DNA of 58,827 nucleotides, taken from positions 1 through 58,827 of the forward strand of contig JALCCT010000010.1 of assembly GCA_022640915.1 (NCBI GenBank), read 5' to 3'. A model generated the notes under the pieces. That model ran no database searches, had not been told where the DNA came from, and was given only the letters and a program-made list of their open reading frames with translations. Origin of the DNA: Bifidobacterium sp. Its GTDB lineage: Bacteria; Actinomycetota; Actinomycetes; Actinomycetales; Bifidobacteriaceae. Below are positions 21,519-30,528 of this stretch, one piece after another; position 1 is the stretch's first letter; each line of letters starts with the position of its first letter. Made by a program: the position numbers and the translations under genes.

Positions 21519-23018
21519 ATGCAATTGACTGAAATCTCCCCCGCCATCGCCCTGACTTCTCTCGATGGACGCTACCATGCGCAGACCGCCGCACTGACGG
21601 AATACCTGAGCGAACCGGCGCTGAATCGCGAACGTATGGCGGTCGAAGTTGAGTGGATGATCCTCCTGGCCAATGGATTCGAAGGCAACGACTCGCAACC
21701 GGTGCTTGAGGGGGTTACGCCCTTGACTGATGCCGAACAACGCTATTTGCGCGGCATCCCCGAGCGCTTCGATGCAGCAGGAATCAAGAAGCATGCCGCT
21801 TATGAGGCGGTGACGCACCATGATGTGAAGGCGGTCGAATACTATATCGACGACGAGTTGGATCGGGCGGCCGAGGAACTCGGGGCAGACAGCACACTGC
21901 CGAATCTCAAAACGCTTGTGCATTTCGCCTGCACGTCGGAGGACATCAACAATCTGGCGATCGCCCGCTGCGTGAACAAAGCCGTCAATCACATCTGGTT
22001 GCCGGCTGCATGCAACGTAACAGAGCAGCTTCGAACCATGTCACGGCAGCACCGCGATTTGCCGATGCTTTCCCTGACCCACGGTCAACCCGCCACTCCA
22101 ACTACCTTGGGCAAGGAGCTGGCTGTATACGTACGCCGGCTGGACCGCCAACTGAGCCATATCACATCCCAGGAATACCTCGGCAAGTTCAACGGCGCGA
22201 CCGGCACCTTCGGCGCGCATGTCGTCGCCTGCCCGGACGTCGACTGGATTGGCCTGTCGCGCGAATTCGTCACCAACCGCATGGGACTGACATGGAATCC
22301 GCTGACCACGCAGATCGAAAGCCACGACTGGCAGGCAGAGCTGTATGGCTCGATCAGCCATACGAACCGCATCTTGCACAATCTGGCCGTAGACATCTGG
22401 ATGTACATTTCGCGCGGTGTCTTCGCCCAGGAGCCAGTCAAAGGCGCCACAGGCTCGTCGACGATGCCTCACAAGGTCAATCCGATCCGCTTCGAAAACG
22501 CCGAGGCGAATCTAGAGCTATCCTGTTCACTGCTCGACACACTGTCCGCCACGCTGGTGGAAAGCCGCTGGCAGCGCGACTTGACCGACTCCACCACGCA
22601 GCGCAATATCGGATCGGCTTTGGGATACAGCCTGCTGGCGTTGAACAATCTGTTTGGCGGGCTTAACTCCATTCATCCCAATTCGGCGGTCATCGCGCGC
22701 GAGCTCGACGAGAATTGGGAAGTGCTTGGCGAGCCCATCCAGACCGCCATGCGAGCCGCCGAGCTAGCCGGCTTGCCCGGCATGGAAAAGCCCTACGAAA
22801 AAGTCAAGGAGCTCATGCGCGGGCATTCGATATCGCGCGCGGACGTCGAGCGATTCATTGATTCCCTGTCGTTTGACGAGGCTACTGCAGCTCGTCTCAA
22901 AGCGCTGACTCCAGCTGGATATACAGGACTGGCGCAAACCTTGGCGGATTACGCACTGGCAGATGATGCTCCGGCAGGCAATGCGTTGCACGGCAACACG
23001 ACAGATACCAGGCAATGA
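21519..23018 (+). CDS. purB: adenylosuccinate lyase
   Basis: PurB cleaves SAICAR to AICAR and adenylosuccinate to AMP plus fumarate in purine synthesis. The 499-residue sequence starts MQLTEISPAIALTSLDGRY, the usual PurB opening, has FACTSEDINNLA and SLTHGQPATPTT substrate blocks, and the fumarase/aspartase signature GSSTMPHKVNP (313-322) on the mobile catalytic loop. The ATG at 21519 has a GGAG site. Its stop overlaps the start of the next gene (ATGA). Confidence 0.96.
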   Translation: MQLTEISPAIALTSLDGRYHAQTAALTEYLSEPALNRERMAVEVEWMILLANGFEGNDSQPVLEGVTPLTDAEQRYLRGIPERFDAAGIKKHAAYEAVTHHDVKAVEYYIDDELDRAAEELGADSTLPNLKTLVHFACTSEDINNLAIARCVNKAVNHIWLPAACNVTEQLRTMSRQHRDLPMLSLTHGQPATPTTLGKELAVYVRRLDRQLSHITSQEYLGKFNGATGTFGAHVVACPDVDWIGLSREFVTNRMGLTWNPLTTQIESHDWQAELYGSISHTNRILHNLAVDIWMYISRGVFAQEPVKGATGSSTMPHKVNPIRFENAEANLELSCSLLDTLSATLVESRWQRDLTDSTTQRNIGSALGYSLLALNNLFGGLNSIHPNSAVIARELDENWEVLGEPIQTAMRAAELAGLPGMEKPYEKVKELMRGHSISRADVERFIDSLSFDEATAARLKALTPAGYTGLAQTLADYALADDAPAGNALHGNTTDTRQ

Positions 23019-25534
23019 GTAGAGCACAGGCACAGACATCAGAACAGCCGCTGGCTGGCGTTGCGGAACAGACGCCGGGAGATGCTGGCGCGGCAACCAG
23101 TGCAGCGACCGATTCGCAGCATCCGCAAGTACATATCGAGGACGAAGCTCCGGAACGCACACGAGACTTCGCTGACCTCATGCACGCCATACTCGCGCTC
23201 ATCATAGGTTTCGCCGTGGTACTCATGGCACTGTATCTGCGCGGCTTCACCACAGGCGTCGAATCGGATGCCCGCACTGCAGGGCAGGCCTTGGGTTGGC
23301 TGATGGATATGCCGACGACGATGCTGCAGCAGCTGGCGACCTTCGGCATCATCCTTAGCGTACTGATCCATATGCTTGTGAACCGCGAATGGCTGCAATC
23401 GTCCATCGCAGTGATCGCGCTGTTCGCAGGCTATATCGCCGTCAGACTGCTCTCCCTCGCTCTCTCTGGCTTTGGAGGGCTGGCAATGGTCACCGCCTTC
23501 AATTCGGCCGGCGTAAGTTCTGGCACCGGGCTGCTGCCGGACATCTACGCCGGCATCGCCGCTTTCCTGACCGTGGCCGGGCCGCGCCGCACCCGATCCT
23601 CAGTGAAATGGGGGTGGAATATTCTCTATGCGGTAGCGGTCGTGCTCGTAGTCGTCTCTTGGCATTCGGTGTCAGGCATTCTCGTTTCCTTCTCAATCGG
23701 CCGACTAATCGGCATGCTGTTGCGTTTCGCGGTCGGCACGCAGAACAAGGGCGAGTGGGGTGAGCAAATCGTGCAGTCCTTGCGTTCGATCGGTTTGAAC
23801 GTCACAACGCTTGCCCGCCGTCAGGAGCGCAACGACAACATGGGAGGCGTGCTCCAGGCTTCGCTTGACGACGATCTCATTGAGAATTCCCGAATTTATG
23901 ACGCGCAGGACGAATCGGGCGCGCATTACATCGTGTCTGTTCTCGACGCCCAAACCCATACCGCAGGTTATCTCAATCAGCTGTGGCAATGGCTGCGCCT
24001 GACTGGCGTCTCGATGCGCCGCGACCGTTCGGCCATCGATGCGAATCATCATCATCTCGCTATGATTCTGGGACTGGGCCATCTGGGGCTACGAACCCCG
24101 GTGGCCTACGGCGTGGCTGACAGCGAGGAATCCTCCCTGCTGGTGTTCAATGCCGAAAGCATTGCCGTACCATGCGACCTCTCCACGTTAGGCGACGAGG
24201 ACGTCGCATCGCTAATGCGCTATCTGCATACGGCGAATATGCGCGGATACACGCATCGGCGCATCACCCCCGAGTCGATCGCCAGAATGGACGACGGACA
24301 ACCGGTCATCGCCGGATGGCACAACGGCGACTGCGCGAGTTCAAACGCTAATAGCGCGCTCGACAAAGTGCAGCTGCTCAATCTATTCGCAGCGGTGATC
24401 GGCGTGAAACGTACGATAGCGGTCGCGCGGCGTATCTGGGGCGAGGAAACGCTAACCCGGCTCGCGCCTTTCGTGCAGAAAGTCGCGGTACCGTATGCCA
24501 CGCGCTCTTTGCCCGGCTGGCACAAGCAGCTGTTGAGCGATCTGCGTTCGTCTTTGGACGCATTAGTTCCCAAGGACGCAGGCGAATATATGGGCAATGC
24601 GACGCTGTCGCGGTTCAGCGTGCGCTCCTTCATGGCCATCGTGCTGGCGATAGTGGCGGTGGCTGTCATTTTCACCCAGTTGCAGCCCGACGAGGTCATC
24701 GCCGCAGTGACCAAGGCCAAGTTCCGTCTAGCCGCGCTGTGCTTTGCGTTCAGCATGGTCGCTTGGATGGGTGCCGCGCTGAGCCTGGGTGCCTTCATGG
24801 ACAAAGATAAACGCCATTACTTCGCACTGTTCTGCTCCCAAGCGGCATCCGGCTTTACCGCCGTCTCGATGCCAGCAGGAGTAGGCCCGGCCTTCGTGAA
24901 TCTACAGCACCTGCGCAAAAGCGGGTACCGCAACACCGCCGCCACGGCGATTATGAGCGCGACATGGCTGATCCAAGCCATCACCACGGTAATACTGCTG
25001 CTGGGCATCGGCATGTTCACAGGCCGTAACACACTGTCGGGCACAATACCGACGAACACGCTGATCGTAGTGATCGGGGCGCTGGGGCTGCTTATCTCGA
25101 TCGCTATGGCGATTCCGCCGCTGCGCAGGGTCATTACGACGAAATACCTGCCTATCGTCAAAGCGTACGCCCTGCAGCTCATCGACGTGATGTCACAGCC
25201 GGCGAAGATGTCCGGCGGCGTTCTGGGGTCACTGATCCTCAACATTTCGACCGGCCTAGGCTTCTGGTCGGCCATGCTCGCCTTCGGATACCATGTCAAT
25301 CCGGTGGAGACCATCTTCATTTTCCTTCTGGCCAACACGCTGGGCTCCGCGATTCCTACGCCCGGCGGTCTGGGAGCGGTCGAAGCGGCGCTGACCTTCG
25401 CATTCACCTCGGTCGGAGTGCCCGCAGCCGTGGCTTTGTCGTCCACCTTGCTGTACCGCGTGTGCTTCTACTGGCTGCGTATCCCCCTTGGCGCCCTGGC
25501 CATGAAGTGGCTCGACCGAAACAATCTGATCTGA
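23015..25534 (+). CDS. large flippase-like membrane protein (LPG synthase TM region family)
   Basis: This 839-residue multi-domain membrane protein has about five N-terminal helices (roughly 50-230), a soluble central region (about 245-510) with features of a degenerate protein-kinase-like fold, and a C-terminal block of about seven helices (545-835) of the lysylphosphatidylglycerol synthase TM / UPF0104 (YbhN) family, including SMPAGVGPAF and IPTPGGLGAVEA-type motifs. Relatives move or sense lipids or cell-wall precursors. It lacks the MprF aminoacyltransferase domain, so it should not be called MprF. It is translationally coupled to purB, probably through genome compaction. Confidence 0.85.
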   Translation: MSRAQAQTSEQPLAGVAEQTPGDAGAATSAATDSQHPQVHIEDEAPERTRDFADLMHAILALIIGFAVVLMALYLRGFTTGVESDARTAGQALGWLMDMPTTMLQQLATFGIILSVLIHMLVNREWLQSSIAVIALFAGYIAVRLLSLALSGFGGLAMVTAFNSAGVSSGTGLLPDIYAGIAAFLTVAGPRRTRSSVKWGWNILYAVAVVLVVVSWHSVSGILVSFSIGRLIGMLLRFAVGTQNKGEWGEQIVQSLRSIGLNVTTLARRQERNDNMGGVLQASLDDDLIENSRIYDAQDESGAHYIVSVLDAQTHTAGYLNQLWQWLRLTGVSMRRDRSAIDANHHHLAMILGLGHLGLRTPVAYGVADSEESSLLVFNAESIAVPCDLSTLGDEDVASLMRYLHTANMRGYTHRRITPESIARMDDGQPVIAGWHNGDCASSNANSALDKVQLLNLFAAVIGVKRTIAVARRIWGEETLTRLAPFVQKVAVPYATRSLPGWHKQLLSDLRSSLDALVPKDAGEYMGNATLSRFSVRSFMAIVLAIVAVAVIFTQLQPDEVIAAVTKAKFRLAALCFAFSMVAWMGAALSLGAFMDKDKRHYFALFCSQAASGFTAVSMPAGVGPAFVNLQHLRKSGYRNTAATAIMSATWLIQAITTVILLLGIGMFTGRNTLSGTIPTNTLIVVIGALGLLISIAMAIPPLRRVITTKYLPIVKAYALQLIDVMSQPAKMSGGVLGSLILNISTGLGFWSAMLAFGYHVNPVETIFIFLLANTLGSAIPTPGGLGAVEAALTFAFTSVGVPAAVALSSTLLYRVCFYWLRIPLGALAMKWLDRNNLI

Positions 25535-25678
25535 ATGCGCTCGATTTGGAAAAGATCAGCCAAAACCCTTGAAAAATGCCCGTAGAATGCGGCATTCACA
25601 GCCAATGTGCGCTAATATCGTTTGGTGAACATGGCTTTCGAAGAAATACGAAGGCCCCTGACTCAAGAAGGATGCTTT

Positions 25679-25960
25679 ATGGCATACAACAAGTCTGATC
25701 TCGTCTCGAAGATCGCCCAGAAGTCGAATCTGACCAAGGCGCAGGCCGAGGCAGCGGTTAACGCATTCCAGGACGTATTCGTTGAGGCTCTGCAGTCCGG
25801 CGAAGGCCTGAAGCTGACCGGCCTCTTCTCCGCCGAACGCGTCAGGCGCGCAGCGCGCACTGGACGCAACCCGCGCACTGGCGAAACCATCAAGATCCCC
25901 GCTTCCTACGGCGTGCGTATCTCGGCTGGTTCGCTGCTGAAGAAGGCTGTGACCGAGTAA
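25679..25960 (+). CDS. hup: HU-family DNA-binding protein
   Basis: The 93-residue histone-like protein starts MAYNKSDLVSKIAQKSNLTK and includes the beta-arm region with GRNPRTGETIKIP, the family signature. It binds and bends DNA without sequence specificity. There is no Lys-rich C-terminal tail of the mycobacterial HupB type. Ribosome site AAGGA at 25667-25671 supports the ATG at 25679. It is monocistronic, with a terminator about 30 bases past the stop. Confidence 0.96.
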   Translation: MAYNKSDLVSKIAQKSNLTKAQAEAAVNAFQDVFVEALQSGEGLKLTGLFSAERVRRAARTGRNPRTGETIKIPASYGVRISAGSLLKKAVTE

Positions 25961-25991
25961 GGCTCGTCTTTCCTTCGTCAAACTGCTTCGT

Positions 25992-26026
25992 AAAACCCTG
26001 GCCAACGTTATGGTCAGGGTTTTAGT
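25992..26026 (+). terminator. hup terminator
   Basis: The inverted repeat AAAACCCTG-GCCA to TGGTCAGGGTTTT is followed by AGTTTTCTT. It lies between converging hup and pafA and can serve both directions. Confidence 0.85.
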
Positions 26027-26071
26027 TTTCTTGTGGCGCTCTCGGTTTGAGCACCCTCTCCTAGTCCAGGA

Positions 26072-27580
26072 TCATGATTCAAGATAGCGCATGATGCGCC
26101 GGTAGTCTTCCCCCGGATCAACGCCAAAGGGATCGAGCAATACCGCTTCCAATCGTCCCGGCAGAGCACCGCCTTCGCGGCCCTCAAGCGTCAGACGCGT
26201 CCAATCACACGAAAAACGTATATCGCGCCCCAGGGCCTTGGCAATGAAAGCCGCGCGCAATGCAGCCCGCGTGTCATGCGGCGCATGCGACAATGCCTGT
26301 TCGGCATCGCGCGCAGGCACCAGCTCACGCATGGCTCCACGACGCAGCAACATTTCATAGGCCGAGCCGTTTGCCACATCATGATAATCCATGTCGAGCT
26401 GCGTGAGCCGCGCCTCATCGGCCTGGGGATGGCGAAGGGCGAATGCCTCGATCAGACGCCGCTTCATGGCCCAATCCACGGTGAGGGACAAAGCCTGCCA
26501 ATCACCCGATGAAAGCCGATCCAGTGCCTGACGCCAGGTGCGCAGCACCTGCTGCAGATCCACACGCGGTGTGGCTCCAGCTACCTCAGGACCATAGCGC
26601 TCAAGGAAACGCTGCACGACTGCGGCATAATGATATTGGATATCCAAAGCGCTAACGCCAACGCGTGCTTGCCCAAACCCTTCCGGATCGGCCATCCGCA
26701 ACACTGTGTGGCCCAGATCGACGTCATGGCTGATCTCGCGGTTCGCGCCACTGGGGTCTGCCAGCGCGCAGGACTCCAGCCCAGAAGGCTCGCCCATGCG
26801 GATCGATTGCTCAATGACACACAGCACCAGATGAGTAGTGGCGAGCTTCATCATGGTCGCCATCTGCGAACGGTTCGAATCCCCGATAATGACATGCAGG
26901 CGACGGTACTGCTCGGGGTTGGCGTGTGGCTCGTCGCGCGTATTGACCAGCGGTCTGGCGCGCGTCGTGGCCGATGACATGGACTCATCGAAAAAATCTG
27001 CGCGCTGGGTGATTTCGAAGCCGCGTCCAGAAAATCGCCCAGCGCCGCAGAAAAGCTGACGTGTGACTAGGAATGGCAGTAGTTGACGCTCGATGACCTG
27101 CAGCGGGACGAAACGACGCAGCAGATAATTCTCATGGCATCCAAAAGCATGGCCAGCCGAGTCGACGTTATTCTTGAACAGATGCACCGTGGAACCCGGG
27201 CCATACGAATCACGTAGGCGTTCCTGCGCCTGCAGCGCCAGTCGGCGCATCATCCGCTCGCCACCTAAATCCTGCGCGAGCGCAGTGAGAGGATCGCGTG
27301 CCTCGGCTGTCGCGTATTCAGGATGTGAACCGACATCAAGATACAGCCGCGAGCCATTGGGCAGATACGTATTCGTCGATCGGGAGCGTGATACCACCGG
27401 CCGGAACATGACCGCCGTCGCCGCACCGGCGGAGCACGGTCTGTCCGCGCCAGTCACGCTGATGCCGTATTCGGTTTCAATGCCGAAGATGCGGGCGAAC
27501 CTGTCCGCATGAGAAACGTGCGGCGCGGCTCCAACGGCATGCGAGACGCCCCAGTTTGCGCTGTCACGCAGCTGAGGCAT
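26072..27580 (-). CDS. pafA: Pup--protein ligase PafA
   Basis: PafA attaches the C-terminal glutamate of Pup to substrate lysines using ATP. The 502-residue protein shows the family blocks FGIETEYGISVTG, NGSRLYLDVGSHPEYATAE, LFKNNVDSAGHAFGCHENYL, ATTRARPLVNTRDEPHA and RRLHVIIGDSNRSQMATMMKL. PafA and not Dop is indicated by DVGSHPEYATAE (Dop has DHAHPEYSAPE) and DSAG (Dop has DGKG). ATG 27580 overlaps the pup stop by one base (TGATG); a GTG at 27583 is also possible. It is the last gene of the pupylation cluster. Confidence 0.96.
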   Translation of the reverse strand: MPQLRDSANWGVSHAVGAAPHVSHADRFARIFGIETEYGISVTGADRPCSAGAATAVMFRPVVSRSRSTNTYLPNGSRLYLDVGSHPEYATAEARDPLTALAQDLGGERMMRRLALQAQERLRDSYGPGSTVHLFKNNVDSAGHAFGCHENYLLRRFVPLQVIERQLLPFLVTRQLFCGAGRFSGRGFEITQRADFFDESMSSATTRARPLVNTRDEPHANPEQYRRLHVIIGDSNRSQMATMMKLATTHLVLCVIEQSIRMGEPSGLESCALADPSGANREISHDVDLGHTVLRMADPEGFGQARVGVSALDIQYHYAAVVQRFLERYGPEVAGATPRVDLQQVLRTWRQALDRLSSGDWQALSLTVDWAMKRRLIEAFALRHPQADEARLTQLDMDYHDVANGSAYEMLLRRGAMRELVPARDAEQALSHAPHDTRAALRAAFIAKALGRDIRFSCDWTRLTLEGREGGALPGRLEAVLLDPFGVDPGEDYRRIMRYLES

Positions 27581-27789
27581 CACTGCCCGCCCTTCTGCAC
27601 AAAGTTGCCGACATACTCTTCGGCATTCGATTCCAGCGTCGATTCGATGTCGTCGAGTATGGAATCCAGTACATCGGCCTGCTCACTGGCCCTCGCCGCG
27701 TCTTGCGCATGAATCGCCTTCTGGCTCTCCTGCTCCTGCGCCGATTCGCGCTGCTGGGATGACATCTTGCGTTCAAACTGCTGTGGCAT
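27580..27789 (-). CDS. pup: prokaryotic ubiquitin-like protein Pup
   Basis: This is a 69-residue, largely disordered, Gln/Glu/Asp-rich modifier. The C-terminal half has the helix-forming DVLDSILDDIESTLESNAEEY region recognised by the ARC/Mpa coiled coil, then FVQKGGQ. The final residue is Gln, so Dop must deamidate it to Glu before ligation. pup is coupled to pafA by TGATG. A gap of about 100 bases separates it from the upstream IMPase-like gene, enough for its own promoter. Confidence 0.96.
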   Translation of the reverse strand: MPQQFERKMSSQQRESAQEQESQKAIHAQDAARASEQADVLDSILDDIESTLESNAEEYVGNFVQKGGQ

Positions 27790-27892
27790 GGGTGCTCACG
27801 TTCCTTCCGCTATCATTATCGCTGCTGTGCCTGTCGCTATGCTCACCGCTGTACCTTCGGCATCCGTGTTTCATTATTGGGGCGCGCCGCAA

Positions 27893-28732
27893 CTAGTGCA
27901 GATATGGGCGAAGCTCGTCGATAATCAGGCCATTGGAGGCCACGACATCGTTCTCGCGCCGCCAGTGGATCGTATCGCCGTTCCATTGGCACAGCTTGCC
28001 CTCCGCCTCCCAGACCACGACCGCCCCGGCAGAGACCGCCGGCACGTCCCAATGGTGTAGATTAGGCTCGAAATAAGCATCGTAGGTGCCATCAGCAACC
28101 TTACACAAGTCGAGCGATGTCGGCCCCACACGCTTGATGTCGGCGGGCTGCCCGGCGATGGCGGCGACCACATCCAATGCACGCTTGGATTCCTCGGGGA
28201 AATACGACATCCCATAGCACACGATGGAGCCGGCGAGCATAGCCATTGTGGACGGCATGATTTTCTCACGCCTGTCCCCCGTCGACGTGCTACGCACACG
28301 GATTGCCCCCTGGCCCCTGGCCGCCAGATACGTCAGTGAAAGGGCGGGAACATGCACTACACCTAGGATAGGCTGGGCCGAGCCTTCGTCGTTGAACTCG
28401 AACAACGAGATAGTCACCGCCCACTCAGCCATGTTGCGCATGAAATTGATGGCGCCGTCGATCCCTCCCACGCACCAGAAGCGATCTCCCGGCGAGCATT
28501 GCTCAGGACGGGACTGCCAGAAGCCATCGAAAGGCTCCAGCACCGCCAAACGTCCACTGATGAGGCGCTTCAGCCGTTCATCGACATATGACGTGACCTG
28601 GGTGCGACCCTTTGCGGAATTCGGCGTGACAGCCGCGACAAGGTCACGCGGAGTCAGCTGATCCTGCAATGCGAATTTGCCTGCATCCTGCGCCACCCCG
28701 GCAACTTTCAACGCCAGATCCCGTAATTGCAT
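27893..28732 (-). CDS. inositol monophosphatase-like protein with altered metal site
   Basis: The 279-residue protein has the IMPase fold signature in shape: FWCVGGIDGAINF at about 85-97 in place of WVxDPIDGTxNF, and HHWDVPAVSAGAVVVWEAEG in the C-terminal WDxxA motif. In the first motif the metal-binding Asp before P-I-D-G is Gly (DPIDGT has become GGIDGA) and the following Thr is Ala; the usual GEE metal motif upstream is not evident either. Either catalysis is lost or its specificity has changed. It sits between dop and pup, where prcBA lie in mycobacteria. The start is ATG 28732; upstream TTG/GTG starts (28765, 28753) are possible. Confidence 0.8.
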   Translation of the reverse strand: MQLRDLALKVAGVAQDAGKFALQDQLTPRDLVAAVTPNSAKGRTQVTSYVDERLKRLISGRLAVLEPFDGFWQSRPEQCSPGDRFWCVGGIDGAINFMRNMAEWAVTISLFEFNDEGSAQPILGVVHVPALSLTYLAARGQGAIRVRSTSTGDRREKIMPSTMAMLAGSIVCYGMSYFPEESKRALDVVAAIAGQPADIKRVGPTSLDLCKVADGTYDAYFEPNLHHWDVPAVSAGAVVVWEAEGKLCQWNGDTIHWRRENDVVASNGLIIDELRPYLH

Positions 28733-28806
28733 AAGATCGTCTCTCACCTTCACGCATCCTGCCAAAGCCGCTTCTATATCAGTCGGCTTTCGTTCTTCTA
28801 GCGATT

Positions 28807-30528
28807 CTACCTGTCATGGATGATGTTGCGCAGCATTGACGCGGCCGTCTGAGTGCCAGTGCCGTCGCCGCTCTCCTCGACGTTCTTGAAGATCTCAGCG
28901 CACCGCGTCGAAGTCCACTCGTACGGATCGTCCATGTCCAAACTCACTGCACCGCCCTCGTGCGAATCCGGCAGACCGGGTGAATCCGTGTCAGCCACCG
29001 TTATCCTTGACCAGGAGACGGCTAGGACCTGATCGGCATAGCGCTGCAGCAGCGTGGCGCGCAACCACGCTCGCGTATCGTCGGGAGGATATGCGAGCGC
29101 ATAATGTAACTGCGCAGGTTCATCAAATCGCAGGATGCGCGCAGCAAGTTTTTCCCACGGCGAAATCGTCGGATCCAGCGACGCTAACCGCAAGTCGAGC
29201 GCCGCGATGCGAGGATCCGACCACGCGCATGAGAGCCGGCGCCGCAGCCGTTCGAACAGCTGCCATTTGAGAAACCATTCCAAGCGCGAGGCCTCGGGCG
29301 CCATCGTCAGGCGCTGCTCATCGCCGCTATGCCGCACGCGAGCGATATCAGCCAACGCCTGCTTCCACATCGCAATGATCTGCACGGTCTGCGTATCCGG
29401 CCATATCGGTTCACCGCGGCTGTCAGTATCGTATGCCCGCGCCCCCGCCTCATACACCAAGGAAAGCAGCATGGACTGCAGCTGCCATGCGCTCAACGCG
29501 TCGCCGCTGTCCAGCGGCAACGCGGCGGAAAGGCTCAGATCATGGGAGACCGTATGCATCGCCGCGACTGGATTGGCTAAACGAACCTTGGTCAGTATCG
29601 CGGGCAAGTCTATTCCCAGGCTATCGGCCTGCTCAAGAACCCATAGCAGCAGGCTGGTAGTACCGAGCTTGAGCGCTTCGGGCACGTCCATGCGGTTGGC
29701 ATCCCCGACGATGACATGCAGCCGGCGATAGCGCTGACTGGCATGCGGCTCATCGCGCGTGTTAATAATAGGTCGCTCGAACGTGGTCTGCAGCCCGATC
29801 GCAGCTTGGATGTAGTCCGCCCGCTGGCTCAGCTGATAGCCGGCGGACTCGCTGCGCTCTCCCAAGCCAACCCGGCCTGAGCCGGTGTAGATCTGACGCG
29901 AAACAAAATGCGCGGTCATCAACGCAGCAATCACGTCGAAAGGCACGCTGCGCAGCGTCAGATAGTTCTCATGCGCGCCCCAGCTGGATCCCTTGCCGTC
30001 CACATTGTTGCGGTACAAGGCGATCGGTTGTCGATGCCGCCTGCCTGCCCGACGGGCGGCCTCGAGCATTAGCGCATCGCCAGCGCGGTCGTAGCGCACA
30101 GCTTCGAAGGGATCCAAGGTTTCGGGGGCACTGTATTCGGGATGGGCGTGGTCGACGTAGATGCGCCCACCGTTAGCTGCCAGTACGTTGGCGATGTCGG
30201 GCTGCAGCCCATCGGAGGAACCGGAGCCGAACACGCTTGCGGATTCTGATGCGAGCGCTTGTCCGGATTCTCGCGCGGAACGCGCACGGATCCCGCCTAT
30301 GAACTCGTCAGTGAGCATATCAGGCCGGGCCTGCCCGCGTGGAATGCGGCCTGTGCGTGCATCATTGATCGGATCCTCTCGTCGGTAATCCCAGCGAATA
30401 TGGGCGGTGCTCGGATCTGCAGCAGCACCCACGACGGCGAAAGATAGCCGCACTGGATCATAAGGCCCGGCCACACCCGAGGAGATAGCGTATTCGGTTT
30501 CAGTGCCCATAACGCGTTTCACGCTCAT
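28807..30528 (-). CDS. dop: depupylase/Pup deamidase Dop
   Basis: Dop deamidates the C-terminal Gln of Pup and removes Pup from substrates. The 573-residue protein begins MSVKRVMGTETEYAISSG and has WDYRREDPINDARTG, GGRIYVDHAHPEYSAPETLDP, YRNNVDGKGSSWGAHENYL, YTGSGRVGLG, LSQRADYI and NTRDEPHA-RRLHVIVGDANRMD blocks. It is about 70 residues longer than typical Dop; much of the excess is an expanded Dop-loop between the WDY block and the GGRIYVDHAHPEY strand (about residues 60-125), rich in Ala/Ser/Gly. The ATG at 30528 overlaps the arc stop (ATGA), so Arc and Dop are translated together. Confidence 0.95.
   Translation of the reverse strand: MSVKRVMGTETEYAISSGVAGPYDPVRLSFAVVGAAADPSTAHIRWDYRREDPINDARTGRIPRGQARPDMLTDEFIGGIRARSARESGQALASESASVFGSGSSDGLQPDIANVLAANGGRIYVDHAHPEYSAPETLDPFEAVRYDRAGDALMLEAARRAGRRHRQPIALYRNNVDGKGSSWGAHENYLTLRSVPFDVIAALMTAHFVSRQIYTGSGRVGLGERSESAGYQLSQRADYIQAAIGLQTTFERPIINTRDEPHASQRYRRLHVIVGDANRMDVPEALKLGTTSLLLWVLEQADSLGIDLPAILTKVRLANPVAAMHTVSHDLSLSAALPLDSGDALSAWQLQSMLLSLVYEAGARAYDTDSRGEPIWPDTQTVQIIAMWKQALADIARVRHSGDEQRLTMAPEASRLEWFLKWQLFERLRRRLSCAWSDPRIAALDLRLASLDPTISPWEKLAARILRFDEPAQLHYALAYPPDDTRAWLRATLLQRYADQVLAVSWSRITVADTDSPGLPDSHEGGAVSLDMDDPYEWTSTRCAEIFKNVEESGDGTGTQTAASMLRNIIHDR

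Noticed and set aside
23015..25534. MprF lysylphosphatidylglycerol synthase
   Set aside because: Only the membrane flippase-like region is present; the cytosolic aminoacyltransferase domain is missing.
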